Shown: one piece after another, positions 40,131 to 51,408 of the stretch
How the letters are laid out: each line of letters opens with the position of its first letter
How positions within the stretch are numbered: the first letter of the stretch is position 1
Assembly: GCA_026261815.1 (NCBI GenBank)
Contig: JAMPIT010000174.1
Coordinates: 7,812,001 to 7,876,000 of the forward strand
DNA from: Monarcha castaneiventris obscurior
Lineage: Eukaryota > Chordata > Aves > Passeriformes > Monarchidae
Reading direction: 5' to 3'
Length of the DNA: 64,000 nucleotides
Made by a program: the position numbers and the translations under genes
The notes under the pieces: model-generated
Database searches by the model: none
What the model was told of the DNA's origin: nothing
The model's input: the letters and a program-made list of their open reading frames with translations, nothing else

Positions 40131-40202
40131 GTACGTAAATGCAGGGACAACAGAAAATCTTACTATAATTCAGTCCTAAAGCCAATCAAGCAAGAGACAT
40201 AA

Positions 40203-40973
40203 ATCTGTGGACATCTAGGTTTTGAAAGAACAGGTGCTTGCAAAACTGATTGTTATTTAATTGAATTTTCTATCCATTCTCTACCTGTTGTTAATAATCT
40301 CCATATGAATGTTTATGATCTGCCTGATTCTACAGACCAAAACCAGTAACTCAAAATGCACAGGAGAAAGTGATTTTGTCAGCACTGCATGTTCCTCCTG
40401 ATGGTGTACTGGAGACTAAACTCTTTAGTCAAGGTAACCCAGCTGGCTTTTCGTCTTGTACTGGCTCAAACAGGAGCTTCATCTATGAAGTGTTATAATG
40501 GGCAGTGAAAGCATTAGTAGTAGCCCAGCAGGACACTTTAGCCCTGAATTGAAGTTATCAAAACCAATGAGCATGTTCTTAAATGTGTGCTTAGGAGTTT
40601 GGCTAAACTAGGTAATGGTCTTGCTTATAACCTAAAAAAGTTCTGACTCAATTAAAAAAAAAGTCAGATTTATTCAGGTTATGGTAGTTCGGGCTGGATT
40701 AACAATTACGGTTTAGTCCTTAGTTTGAAGAGAAATATACAACTTGCATTGTTTGTTATTGGACTTGGATTTATCTGAAAGGATTAGTTTACGGGAAAGC
40801 ACATATCTTATTTGTGGAAAAATCCCAAAATAATAACGAAGGCAAAATTACTACTGAATTCAGAAAGTCGACACTTTTAATTGCTTCATACCAATATTCA
40901 ATGATTTTGCTGGCTGACTATGGATGCCTTCTGAAAAGGGAAGAATTAAAGGTTTCATGTTTAATTTAACTCA
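40203..40973. other. Unique AT-rich flank
   Basis: No gene or repeat family recognised. It forms the left flank of the telomere-like tract. Confidence 0.6.
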
Positions 40974-41036
40974 CCCTAACCCTAACCCTAACCCTTACCC
41001 TAACCTTAACCCTAACCTTAACCCTAACCCTAACCC
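40974..41036 (-). repeat. Interstitial telomeric repeat (TTAGGG)n
   Basis: Ten hexamers plus three bases of CCCTAA on the plus strand (TTAGGG on the minus). Seven units are exact; the fourth is CCCTTA and the sixth and eighth are CCTTAA. The tract begins abruptly after TTTAACTCA and ends at CCCAAGTAAAC, without a gradual decay zone or a subtelomeric repeat beside it. Short interstitial tracts like this are known in vertebrates and are usually explained by telomerase-assisted or template-copied repair of a double-strand break; longer ones can mark chromosome fusions. The low divergence of the units suggests that it is not very old. Confidence 0.97.
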
Positions 41037-44000
41037 AAGTAAACAGCTTGTGGAAAGAAAGGAAGAATTTCAGGGAAATTAGGAGAGGTTCATTGCAAAA
41101 TCAGAAGGAAAAATCATGAAGGTATGATTTTGAAGGCCAAGTGAAAGTTGAAAAGCTAAAATGTCAGACGACTCCTGTTTCAGACTGGGAAGATGAATTC
41201 CTTGTATAGATTCATTAGGAGTAATTCTGGTGTGGTAGCATCTCCCCCAGTTATGAGTACCATAATCAAGACTGTTACTCATAGATGAATTTATGTAAAA
41301 AGAATGGGTATTTTGCCTTCCCCACAAATTTTGAAAAGCTGTCAAAAGGTATTTTATCTGTCCATTAGCTCTCATCACAGCCCAATTACATCAAATTACA
41401 GATAGAGAGCTTTTCATGATTGCATTGAAACAGAAGTCCAATGCTGAAAACAAACTGAAAATGTAGGATGAGTACATAATGTACTGTTTCACATACAAAG
41501 TAAAATTTCTATTATGCATAAGCACTTTAAAGTTTCTTAGGATATAACTTGGAAGCTTGCTAGCTCCTATTTTCTTCCTAAGTCAAAGAATTTAAAGTCA
41601 TTACATTCTCTGTCATTTAAATGGGAATTTTAAACAGCCTGAAACGAAAATATTTCATCATCAGACTATCGGCTGCACACAGCAGAATTAAAGGATTTGC
41701 TTCTGCATCACAAGACTTGCTCTGGGTTCTAGTGCAAAGCTTTATGTTTTGGATAACTTTGTCTCTCAAGACCTGAAGGTCAGATGTTGTACCATATTCC
41801 TCTGTATTTCAGAGAACTATGCTTTGCCCTCTTGGAAGCATGAGGAGGCAGAATTGCTATCAATTAGGAGCCGAAATGTCTATGATTGTATAAGAAAAAA
41901 ACTTATAAAACTCACTAGTAGGTGTCTTGAAATTTATTATTTATGCAGCTAATTTATTTTGAATGAAAGCCACAATTTTAAAAATAGAAATGCAAGATTT
42001 CATTATACATTCCTAATTATAGGAGCATACAAATACCCCAACAAAAGCCTTTGCTGTTTTCTTAACCGAATTAAAGCTTTACATGAAAAAAAATTTTATA
42101 AGCAAGGTGCATAATTTTCACTGAATATCCATACCTTCTGAAAATGCCCCAAACCAACCATTAACTTCTTTTTAAGAGAATTGCTTGCCATTAATTATGT
42201 GTTAGATGTGCAAAGGAACGCCATAGCTAAAAGGAATGCAACTGTAGAAATTACTTTTTGTGTCCTATTCCTCTTAGAGATTCCGGTTGTGCCTTTTGCC
42301 AGTAAAGGACCTGAAAGTTGACAGAAAAGCATTAGACACAAGAGAAATCCATCACTACAGAAAAGCCTGGGAAAAGGAGATATGACAAATTACATGGGCT
42401 AAACCTGAGCAGCCTGGAGTCCCCGCAGATCCTGTGAAAAATGAGGCGTGTGGATTGACAATACCGGTAGCAGAATGTCTCTCTCCTGAAATGTAGACTT
42501 GATCCAGCTCTCAACCATTTTCGTGTAACAGACAAGTGAGGCCAATAGTTGTGTAAAAAACTAGCATGAATGAGATCAGAATAAAGGGCAAAATGTCTTT
42601 TGGTTAATTACTACACTTTGCAGGATACACAGACAACCCATGTTAGTGTGGCTGCTCCAGTACGACAATGCTGTGGTGAGACGAGATCTGGGGCTTCAGC
42701 TGCCCCCTGGGCAGCAAAGATGGGCAAAGGGAAAGTGGGCTCCTGCCACTGATAGGAGCAGGGAACCCAACCCACTTCCCACAGAAGAGAGGGATGATGC
42801 TCTTACCCTGCCAGGTGAAGTTCTGCAATCATAAATCTGAAGGAGAGAAGCTCATGTTTTATCTGGTACAGCAAGAACCAGGCAAGGAAAGGTGGAACAG
42901 CTCACTCAGGATGATACAGAAAGCATATGGCAGCAGTAGGTTTTTGAGGAAGGGCAGTTTTCCCTTTAATCCCTCATTTTACTACCTGTTTTTGGCATAA
43001 GGCAGCACAAGTTTATTCTCCAGCAGTTTATGCTGAGAGGTCTCTTATGTTGAAAAGGAAGCGGAGGAAGGAGCAAGAGAAAAGGCACACTAGTACACCA
43101 GAGCAGCTCAGGCAGAAATGCAAACTAATAAAAATGATGATGATGTTAATAATAATCCAATATGTGAAATAACTACAGCTGACATATGATCTATTGATTA
43201 AAGTCTTTCGTATGACAGGATGTCAGCCAGCAGAAATAGGAAATCAATACCTCATTTAACAGCAAAGAACGACTCAACCTCCTCTAGGCCAAAGAGAGAT
43301 GAGGCTGCTTGAGCAGACAGTATGAATTTATTTGATCTACTTTTGTGAAAAAGAAAGGTTTAATTACACTAAAGAATGTGTTTCCTTGAATCTAGCAGAG
43401 GGGGGAAGTTGTTAGGAAGCTTATGAGCAATTAGTCAATCTAACCAAACAACAGAAGTGTTCATGCATTTCAATGCATGTTTCTGGGATGTCAGGATTTT
43501 TGGATAAACCAATGACTGCAGATTCCAGTAAACATGAATTTAAGTACATATAACAAAGGCAGGAAAGGTAATGTTTTCAGGATGTGCATATTATTTATAT
43601 ATTTGCTGCAAAATGCAGATTCTGCCCCAAAAATTGGTTGTCTGCCACTGGGAGTTGACAAGCCACAAAAAACATGTCCATGAGGAGGCCCTGATGGAGG
43701 AATGTTCTTCACACTGGATATGAGCACATTCCTCCAGGGAGGAGCACATGGGTGCATCTATTGTTCCTATTGGTCTCCCGGGCCACAGGAATTTTCTAAT
43801 CCATGCATCCAGACGTGCACAATTGGGAGATTTTTGTCCTACCTTATTTTTTTGTTTGTTTGTTTTGTTTTGTTTTGTTTTTTTGAGGCAAGTATATTAG
43901 TTCTAAGCGTTTTAGTCTTAATTCCTATAAATGAACCTCTGGTGAAAACAGAACTAGAAACAACTTCTGCATTTTTAATGGAGAAAGCAGGACAGCCCAG

Positions 44001-47000
44001 GAATACAGGATCTGTGGATGGGGTAGACATTGCATGACATTTTTATAACTGGGTTGTGTACAAAAGATCTGCTGCTTCATGAGCCCAAAGTTACTGAGAT
44101 TCACGAAGGACTCAAAAGGAGATAATTCTATGGCTTGCAGGTTGTGATTTGTGGGCAGATTATAAGGAGTCATACTTGCCTTATTTCTCTCCCTAAGCAG
44201 AGAATAAAGCAATAAAAAAAGACATGAATACTACAAAGCAATTTGTAAAACTACACAGGAAAGCTCTTCACTGCACCAGAAATATTGCATTTTCATGCAT
44301 ACAAACCACAAGTGATCTGCACAGAAAACTGATTCTCTACAGTTTCACAGAAAAAACGATATTACACATGTAGTTTCACAAGAGAAGGTTTAGCACAAAC
44401 ACACTTTCCATCCAGTACCTCCCCAACCATTTTTCTTCTCCCCCACAGCTTGCTCCTTTTTGTAATCCTGAAGGAAGAAATCCTTCAAAGGCATGCTTGT
44501 TACCCAAGGTGCAGGGTGCACGTGTGAAAGTGTAACACTGAGGGACATGAAAAATGACCACCTCAACAATACTGCATGCTCATCCCTGAAAGGGAACAGT
44601 GACAACTTTGATTAAATTCATTATTTCATCTTTGCCCACACTTGATTTCACCATAGTGTAGCTACTGGTATTTAAGTTGCCAGGATGGTGGCACTTGGGC
44701 TCCCAGTCAATAAGAAGGGGTTGAGTGACTTAAGAATTTTCCACCACATTCCTTTTTTCTGTGCACATCTCCCCTGAACACAGAGCTCCTCTCCTGAACA
44801 AAGTTAAATTCCAGTTGTTTCTTTTCAGGAACTGGAATTAATGTTTTTTCTTTATTCTGTTAAACAGTTTATTTCTTGTTTTAGAAATTGTACCAGGTGG
44901 GTTTTATTTAATATATTATTTACTACCAATACAATGGTCCCCTGATAACATGGCTGTAAGTGATCTTTTCCTGAAGCTTTGTTGACAATCTCAGTGAAGA
45001 GACAAAGATCAAAAGAGTAGGAATGCTAAATAACCTGTTAATCAAAAATATTACAGCTAAAATTGACTGGTGGTGTATTCTGGGGAAATCCACAGAGTCA
45101 TTGGTAATCCTTGCCAGTTCTCTGTTTTAAAAAAGGCGTTTGTTTCCAGAGCAATAAATGGTTCACAAAAATAAATTAAAAACAGATGATGGAGAATTAA
45201 TGAATCCATAATTTCAATATGCAGAGATGAGGATGAAAGCTCAGTGTTATGCAAGCATACACTTTTATTTTGCTTATTTTTGTAGCATGCCCAACAAAGA
45301 GTTAATTTATTCTTGGTTTAAGCAAAAAAAACAAAAAATGAAGCCCACACTCTTGACTTGACTTTGAAGTTTTACTATTAATATAACTGTTTCCTATAAC
45401 TATCAGTACCAAGCGCCTCATCCAGAGTATTGTACATTCTCAGTATTTGGCACAGCAAACCAATTAAACCCTATCCTGGACTCCTAGGAAATGCAATAGC
45501 CCAAACGTGTAACAGGCTCACTAGTTATAAGGACAACACCAGGTCTCTGGGGGCCTTGGAAAGGTTCCAATACCTAAGTTGTCTTTTCTTAACAAGTGAT
45601 TAGCTCACAACAATGGTGCCCTGGTTTCAGGCAGGGCCATGGTTCAGAGACCCCCTCACTGCAGCCACGTGTCCAACATGCAGCGATGTGAATCCTCATG
45701 ATCTGCTGGCACGAGCCCGCTGGAGTGCCATGATCTGCTCCTCTAGGGATGGGGGGGAGGACTCAAGCCTGAAAGGAGCTTTGGAGCATCATTCCTGTAA
45801 AACCAAGGCTTCTCTTGGGATTTGCAGTCCACTTGTTGCAACACTGCAAAGAGCAACTCTGTTTTTTAGCCTAATATAGACAAGGCTACTGCTTTAAAAA
45901 ACCCCCAATAATACTGTTATTTTTGTATGGACATCTAGAGATTCAGGAGTGCACATGTTGAAGTGTGTGGTAATATTGCCTCATTTTAGAGACAAAGCAT
46001 ATGATTGTTTTAGTTCCACCTCTACAGCTCAGGCAAACCAGTGCTGAAGTGGAGTGGCATCAGCCCGTGTAGCTAAGGTTGGGATGTCCCAAGCACAGCT
46101 GCTGTTATTGTCCTAAGAGTAAGTACTGGATCTGCATGGAGGATTACAAAGGTGACAGTTATTTTGAATGCAAATGAACACAAAACCTGAGCTATTTTTC
46201 AAGGCCTGAAACCTGTGAGCTGCTGGCTGAGCAGGTGCTAGTTGGGACATGGACATGTAACACAGAGACTTCCCTATCACAAACTCTCCCTGAAGTAATG
46301 TTAAGAAAGGCACAATTCAAGGACATTAAGACATGGAATGCTGTAGTTTGCACAATTCCATAATAATTTCTATTCTAGAAATTTCTACAGTAGGTTACAA
46401 CTTTATTGTTTTTAAACTGTCCGTGTGATGGAAGTAGTCTCCTCCTTTTAAAGCCAAGGAACCCAAGGTATGCAGACTATCAATCCTGTATCATGTTTCA
46501 TTATAGGCTGTCCAAACTGCCTCCCAAAAAACCTGCCTGCAGCTCTGCTGGCCCCATAGAAATGCAAAAACCTTCGGGCAAGTGCCACAGGACTTGAAAG
46601 CCTCCCACCACACACTGTCCCAAAGACGTCTCAGTTGACACAACAGCAGCAGTGGAAGATCCAGCACATGATGAGAGCTTGGACCAATTCAGAATACTTC
46701 ATGCCCCTGGCCACCATCTAGCATTCCTATGCTCAGGTCTCCAAGCCTGGCCTGGCAGGTTCTGTAGCTGGGGCAGTCCAGCCACACCTTCGCCACAGAA
46801 GCACGATCTTCCCAGTGCAGAAACTGGGAAGTGAAATACAGCACTGCCCTGTCAGCACCTGCCTCATCCTTTGGACTCTGTGACTTTCTAGGATTGTTCT
46901 TGAAACTGTACAGTTTGAATATTTCATGCTGTAGTGCAGCATACCAGCTGATATCTCAGGAGGACTTTTTGAACCCGTATAAATTAATTATCCCTGCTAC

Positions 47001-47188
47001 CCACAGATGATTTCTTCAGCAGGCTTGGACAATTTGTTCATTAGCTACCAGTTAAAAACCACCTAGATTTTCCCTTCAAAGCCATTTTTCAGCTAATATT
47101 TTGTATGGTATTTTCTGTATTCTTTTGCATAGATTGACTATTTTGTTTACAATTTCTTGAAGCTTAAGTCTAAAACACCAAAACTAGA
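41037..47188. other. Unique noncoding DNA
   Basis: No gene supported; open frames are at most 111 codons and unrecognised. The (TTTG/TTTTG)n tract at 43847-43884 lies inside the longest of these frames, giving a spurious Phe-rich stretch. The right flank of the telomeric tract (41037-42130) is AT-rich and looks single-copy. Confidence 0.5.
43847..43884 (+). repeat. (TTTG/TTTTG)n microsatellite
   Basis: Runs of T separated by single G, changing from TTTG to TTTTG units and ending in T7. It is a plain slippage-type simple repeat. Confidence 0.9.
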
Positions 47189-47227
47189 CATAGAATCACG
47201 GAACTACTTAGGTTGGAAAAGACCCCT
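47189..47227 (-). mobile_element. CR1 3' tip, minus strand
   Basis: The sequence CATAGAATCACGGAACTACT followed by TAGGTTGGAAAAGACC (47189-47224) is the reverse complement of a CR1 3' terminus. Only about 40 bp remain before sequence of the plus-strand CR1 begins, so the two lie with their 5' ends facing each other. Confidence 0.75.
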
Positions 47228-47575
47228 CCTCAAAGAAAGCTTATATAAAAGATGGGGACAGACTTTTCAGTAAGGACTGTTGCTTTAGGACAAGTGGTGA
47301 TGGCTTTAAACTAAAAGACAGTAGATTCAGACATGACATGAGGAAGAATTTTTTACTTTACTTTATTTTACTTTACTTTACTGGTAAAACACTGGAACAG
47401 GTTACCCAGAGAGGCGGAGATGCCCCTTTCCAGGAAACCCTCAAGGTCAGGTTGAATGGGTCTCTGAGCAACCTGGTCTATCTGAAGATGTCCCTGCTTA
47501 TTGCAGAGGTGTTGGACTAGATGGCCTTTAAAGGTCTCTTCCAATCCAAACTATTCCATGAATCTATGATTCTGA
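47228..47575 (+). mobile_element. CR1 LINE 3' end with internal microsatellite
   Basis: The GAGGAAGAATTTTTT section (47340-47354), AACAGGTTACCCAGAG (47396-47411), TTGGACTAGATGGCCTTTAA (47512-47531) and tail CTATTCCATGAATCTATGAT (47551-47570) identify the 3' end of a CR1. At the position where the family normally has TTTACTGTGAGGG, a TTTAC array has expanded (47352-47382). The 5' limit is approximate. Confidence 0.88.
47352..47382 (+). repeat. (TTTAC)n array inside CR1
   Basis: About six TTTAC-type units with one TTTATT interruption, apparently grown from a single TTTACTG of the host CR1. Confidence 0.88.
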
Positions 47576-50059
47576 CTCATGCCAAAAGGCATATATGTAT
47601 GATATACTAAGAAAATGGACTTTCTGGGTTCAGCAAATGAAAGGCAGCAGAAGCAGCTGCTCAGGGACTGCAGATGGCACTGGGGAAAGGCGGGGCTGGG
47701 ATCAAACACCTGCTGAAAATGAGAAATGGGGAGGTAGAAAGCTTATGGGTTTCGCTTTCATTACAGGTCCAGCCCCGGGCAAGATTGACATATACTTTTA
47801 AAGTGTTTCAGTGTTAAAAGAACTTGCATGGTGTTACACAAAGTATACATGCTGTCATGGCCATGCACAAGTCAGAAACGAAACTGAGAAACGAATAAAT
47901 CTGAATGTACCTGCCCTGTGTCTGAACAGACAAAATCCCCTCCAGGGCCCTACCAGCACACCTGAACTTTGATAACCCTGTGATGTTCTGCCGAGCACAG
48001 GCTTCCAGCTGTGGCAGTGACTTTCTACCAAGCCACAAAACTCCGAGCTAACCATTAAATTCTGTTAAGGCCAGAGTTAAATGTTCTCAGGACAGATGAC
48101 AACTGTCCTTTTCCACTTGCAGTTGAAGGGGGGGAATTTGCCAAATGCTGGCTGGGATTTGTGAGCCCTGGGGTGTATTGCCTGCACAGACCTGCCTGGA
48201 GTGCCAGGACTGCCACCCTGTAACATTCCTGGGATGCACAGAAACTCCCCAGTGAGAGCTAGAAAGGGCATGAGTGAGAAACACATGGCCAAAAGCTTTA
48301 CCTTTGCATTTTCTAAAAAACTCATGCAATGAGTCAATGTCAGCAGTTAAATCCATAAAGCAATCTCAGAAGGCAGGACCTTTTTTCTAAGGCAGAGGCA
48401 AATTGCTGAAAGTTTTCTTCTTTCCCATGCTCAGAACAAAGGGCTGTTGAAGAGAATTTGTGGGGCAGCTGGTGAACCTCCTTGACAAAAATGTAAGGCT
48501 GACTTTAATGTATTCCTATCACAAGCAGTGAGGACGTTTATTAAAACCTCCAAAACCTCCTTTAAAGCTGTTAAATCTGATCTTTGGTTCTTCAACATGG
48601 TTATAAAATACATGAAGCCAATTGGCTGCATGGCAGCTGCTGTGATTTCTCTGCCCAAGTTACGCCCCTGCCACCACCAAAGTGCTTTGCCCTGGGAAAA
48701 GCACCAGCCAGGCAGCAGCAAATGAAAGATGGGCACCATCTGCCAAGACCTAATTTCTCATAGATCAATTCTTTGCTGCTAATGATACAGAAGGAGATGG
48801 TCGTATTTGGTCACCTCACACCCTGTGATAACATCTGGACCAGAACACCAAACCAACCTGCACTACACTGCAGCACAGTTTCCTCCATGGCTTACCTGCT
48901 GCAAAACAGGTGATGAGAGTGGGGAACAGGGAAGGAGGTATTTCTAACTGGTTTGAAGCATATATAGGGATTAGGCATCACAAATACGGATTTAATTTTC
49001 AATTTTGGCTAAAACTACTTCCATGCTCAGTTTTTTAAAAGAAAACTCTATGTTGTCTACAGCCAGTTCTCACAGGAGTCTCAGCCTAGGTAAAAGGCTA
49101 CTGGAAAATGGTTTAAAGGAAAATCTTGATGTGTCTTACAGGAAGTCCTTCAAAGCAGGGCTTTAGACTTGATAGTGGCAATAACAAATTTTTATTTGGA
49201 AACTCTTTTTGGATGTTTCAGAAGAAATCAGCACAGAAGAGAGAGAACCTCTGTCCATATAACTATGTGTCACACAAAGCACCAACACTTATTTTTAAAA
49301 CAACTCTCTCCCTATGCTGAATACGCTCCCTAATCACAGGACTTTAAAGAGTATTTGTGCACTTGCTCCTTTTGCAAATGTCAAGATCACTAAGGGATTA
49401 ACTGTAACATTTTATAATCATTTTTGCTTCTCAGCAGTTCATAGAGAAATGCTTACACCACGGGAATTTCACTTTTTAAATTTTATTTGCCAGATTGTGA
49501 GATCAAACAGAGCCAAACCAATTATCTGCAATTCTCAAATGACAGACATGCAAACAAAAATGTTTGCAGCAAAGCAAAGAAAGTGCCGAATTTCTTTGTA
49601 ATGCAACAGAAAAACAAGGGTTGCAGCATTTTTAAGTGCTTTGATTAAAACTCTCGGTGGGGCAATACGTCAGGTGTTATTGCAAGGTCAGCTCTGCTGA
49701 ATGAAGCTGAACCATATTCAGTCTCTGATTTTGCAGTTATGTATGTCCTTATGTCACTACTTAGGACTACTGAAGCACAAAGCCAGAGTGTGATGTGCTC
49801 AGTTTGTCCTTCAGTTGCTTCATAAAGCAGCAAAAACAGCCCCAGGTAAGGCACAGCCACACCGTGAGATTTGTAGAAGACTTGGAAGAAGCTCCTGAGC
49901 TTTCTCTTGGGAGTAGTGTTGGAGGACAAAAGCAGCAACAGGAAAAGAGTGGGTCCCCTACAGAAGCACATGGACAATAAAACAGCCTCCAGAGATGAGC
50001 CAGAGTTGCACTGATGGCACATTGGCACACTTGACATTCCTTCAGGATTCGCTGCAGCC
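47576..50059. other. Unique DNA, some conserved-looking
   Basis: No gene supported. The 175-codon minus-strand frame at 49645-50172 overlaps the start of the neighbouring CR1 and encodes no recognised protein. The tract 49330-49640 is AT-rich, lacks simple repeats and has the texture of a conserved noncoding element, but this is only an impression. Confidence 0.45.
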
Positions 50060-50235
50060 TGAGGGCAGAGTGGCTGCAAAGCTGCCTGGTAGAAAAGGAT
50101 CTGTGGGTGCTGGTCAACAGTAGCTAAACATGAGCCTGTGAGTGCCCAGCGGGCCAAGAAGGCCAATGGCATCCTGGCTTGTATCAGGAATAGTGTGGCC
50201 AGCAGGACCAGGGCACCAATTGTCCTACTCTACTC
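50060..50235 (+). mobile_element. CR1 LINE, 5' part of an interrupted copy
   Basis: GGCCAAGAAGGCCAATGGCA followed by TCCTGGCTTG (50151-50180) and TGTGGCCAGCAGGACCAGGG (50194-50213) are typical of the end of the CR1 reverse-transcriptase ORF. The match stops at CTACTC (50235) and resumes at 50884 with TACTTGGCACTGATGAGGCC. The interrupted consensus reads TACTCGGCACTG, so the intervening 648 bases are a later insertion flanked by a probable 5-bp duplication (TACTC/TACTT). The 5' limit is approximate. Confidence 0.9.
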
Positions 50236-50496
50236 AGAATCAGAGAATCAGTCAGGCTGAAAAGGACCACAGTGGGATCAAGCAGGGATGTCCTAGAGCA
50301 CAGGACTGCATCCAGATGGTTATTGAGTATATCCAGTGAGGGACACTCTATATCCTCTCTGGGCAGCCTCTTCTAGTGCTTGGTCCCCTGCACAGTAAAG
50401 AAATTCTTCCTCATATTCAGGTGGAACTTCCTGTGCATCACTTGTCCTGTGATTCCTGTCCTATTGGTTGGCACCACTGAAAAGAGCCTGGCTCCG
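50236..50496 (-). mobile_element. Nested CR1, minus strand, 3' portion
   Basis: It starts with the reverse complement of the CR1 tail (AGAATCAGAGAATCAG from 50236). It continues through CAGTAAAGAAATTCTTCCTC (50393-50412) and ATTCAGGTGGAACTTCCTGT (50415-50434), the antisense of a second CR1 subfamily. This copy inserted into the plus-strand CR1 and was itself split by the LTR at 50497. Confidence 0.9.
50491..50496. other. Left 6-bp target-site duplication
   Basis: GCTCCG immediately left of the LTR; the same six bases follow it at 50846-50851. Confidence 0.9.
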
Positions 50497-50591
50497 TGTC
50501 GCAGTGTCGGACACGAACACGCAGACTCAAACAGCAGGTTGGCAGCAGGTCAGTCAGGACCACCGAGCAGAGCGAAAAGGCTCTGCCCACC

Positions 50592-50597
50592 TTTATT
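50592..50597 (-). promoter_or_regulatory. LTR poly(A) signal AATAAA
   Basis: TTTATT on the plus strand, AATAAA on the LTR's coding strand, just downstream of the TATA box. Confidence 0.75.
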
Positions 50598-50603
50598 ATC
50601 ACA

Positions 50604-50611
50604 CTTTTATA
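50604..50611 (-). promoter_or_regulatory. LTR TATA box TATAAAAG
   Basis: A canonical TATA element on the minus strand, inside the solo LTR. Transcription would run leftward into the nested CR1 and beyond. Confidence 0.7.
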
Positions 50612-50845
50612 CCTCTTCTAAAACAATCATACATTGGTAGATGAGGTTAACACCTCTAGCATTTTAGAGGATAGGAACTCAGTCTATCACCTTTCTCCGC
50701 CTTGGAGAAAAGAATGAACAACAATGTAAAAGTTCAGTAAACATTCTTAGCCGGTTAGAAAAACAAGAGCTATGTTTATAGAAAGTGCATGAGAACTTCT
50801 ACTACAAAAGTAAAAACATGGAGCACTGTGAAAACCAGGGCGACA

Positions 50846-50883
50846 GCTCCGTCTTCTTGGCGCTCCCCCTTTAGATACTTAGA
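50846..50883 (-). mobile_element. Nested CR1, remainder beyond the LTR
   Basis: It opens with the right copy of the GCTCCG duplication and continues with CCCCTTTAGATACTTAGA, the antisense CR1 sequence that should follow position 50496. Removing the LTR joins the two halves smoothly. Confidence 0.85.
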
Positions 50884-51408
50884 TACTTGGCACTGATGAG
50901 GCCACACCTTGAATCCTGCATTTAATTTTGGGCCTTTCACTACAAGACAGACATTCTCGTGCCGCAGTGTCCAGAGAAGGGCCAACAGAGCTGGGAAGGG
51001 TCTGGAGCACAAGTCTGATGAGAAGCAGCTGGGGGAGCCGAGGGTGTTCAGCCTGGAGAAAAGGAGGCTCAGGGGAGACCTTATCACTCTCTACAACTGC
51101 CTGAAAGGAGGCTGTGGCCAGGTGGGGTCAGTGTCTTTTCCCAGGTAACAAGCGACAGGACCAGATGAAATGGTCTTAACTTGCACAGGGGAGGTTTAGG
51201 TTGGATATTTGAAAAAATTTCTTTCCCTAAAGGACTGTCAAGCATTGGAAGAGGCTGTCCATGGTGGAGTCACCATCCCTTAAGGTATTTAAAGGACGTC
51301 TAGATGTGGGGCTTAGCGACATGGTTTAGGGGTGGACTTGGCAGTGCTGGGTTAACAGTTGAACTCGATGATCTTAAAGGTCTTCTCAAACCTAAAGATT
51401 CTATGATT
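50884..51408 (+). mobile_element. CR1 LINE, 3' part of an interrupted copy
   Basis: It resumes at TACTTGGCACTG and runs through the same landmarks as the copy at 16874. These include CTTATCACTCTCTACAACTG (51081-51100), GGGGAGGTTTAGGTTGGATA (51189-51208) and GATGATCTTAAAGGTC (51367-51382), ending in the tail GATTCTATGATT (51397-51408). Frames are broken by substitutions and indels. A minus-strand open frame (50776-51087) parallels one in the 16874 copy and is an antisense shadow. Confidence 0.93.

Larger units (their letters stand above)
50497..50845 (-). mobile_element. ERVK-type solo LTR, intact, 349 bp
   Basis: Read on the minus strand it starts TGTCGCCCTGG and ends CACTGCGACA, giving matching TGTCGC...GCGACA terminal inverted repeats. 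An exact 6-bp duplication GCTCCG flanks it, the length typical of class II (beta-retrovirus-like, ERVK) integration. On the minus strand a TATA box TATAAAAG (50604-50611) is followed 6 bases later by AATAAA (50592-50597), implying a very short R region, and then by a GC-richer U5. No gag, pol or env remains. Two LTRs of a provirus have recombined to leave one. The exact duplication and clean termini suggest the youngest insertion in the window. Confidence 0.9.

Noticed and set aside
43702..44037. Open frame with an apparent hydrophobic membrane segment
   Set aside because: The hydrophobic run is the translation of the (TTTG/TTTTG)n microsatellite.
49645..50172. Longest open frame, 175 codons, minus strand
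   Set aside because: It overlaps the plus-strand CR1 start, has no recognisable domain and no splice or promoter context.
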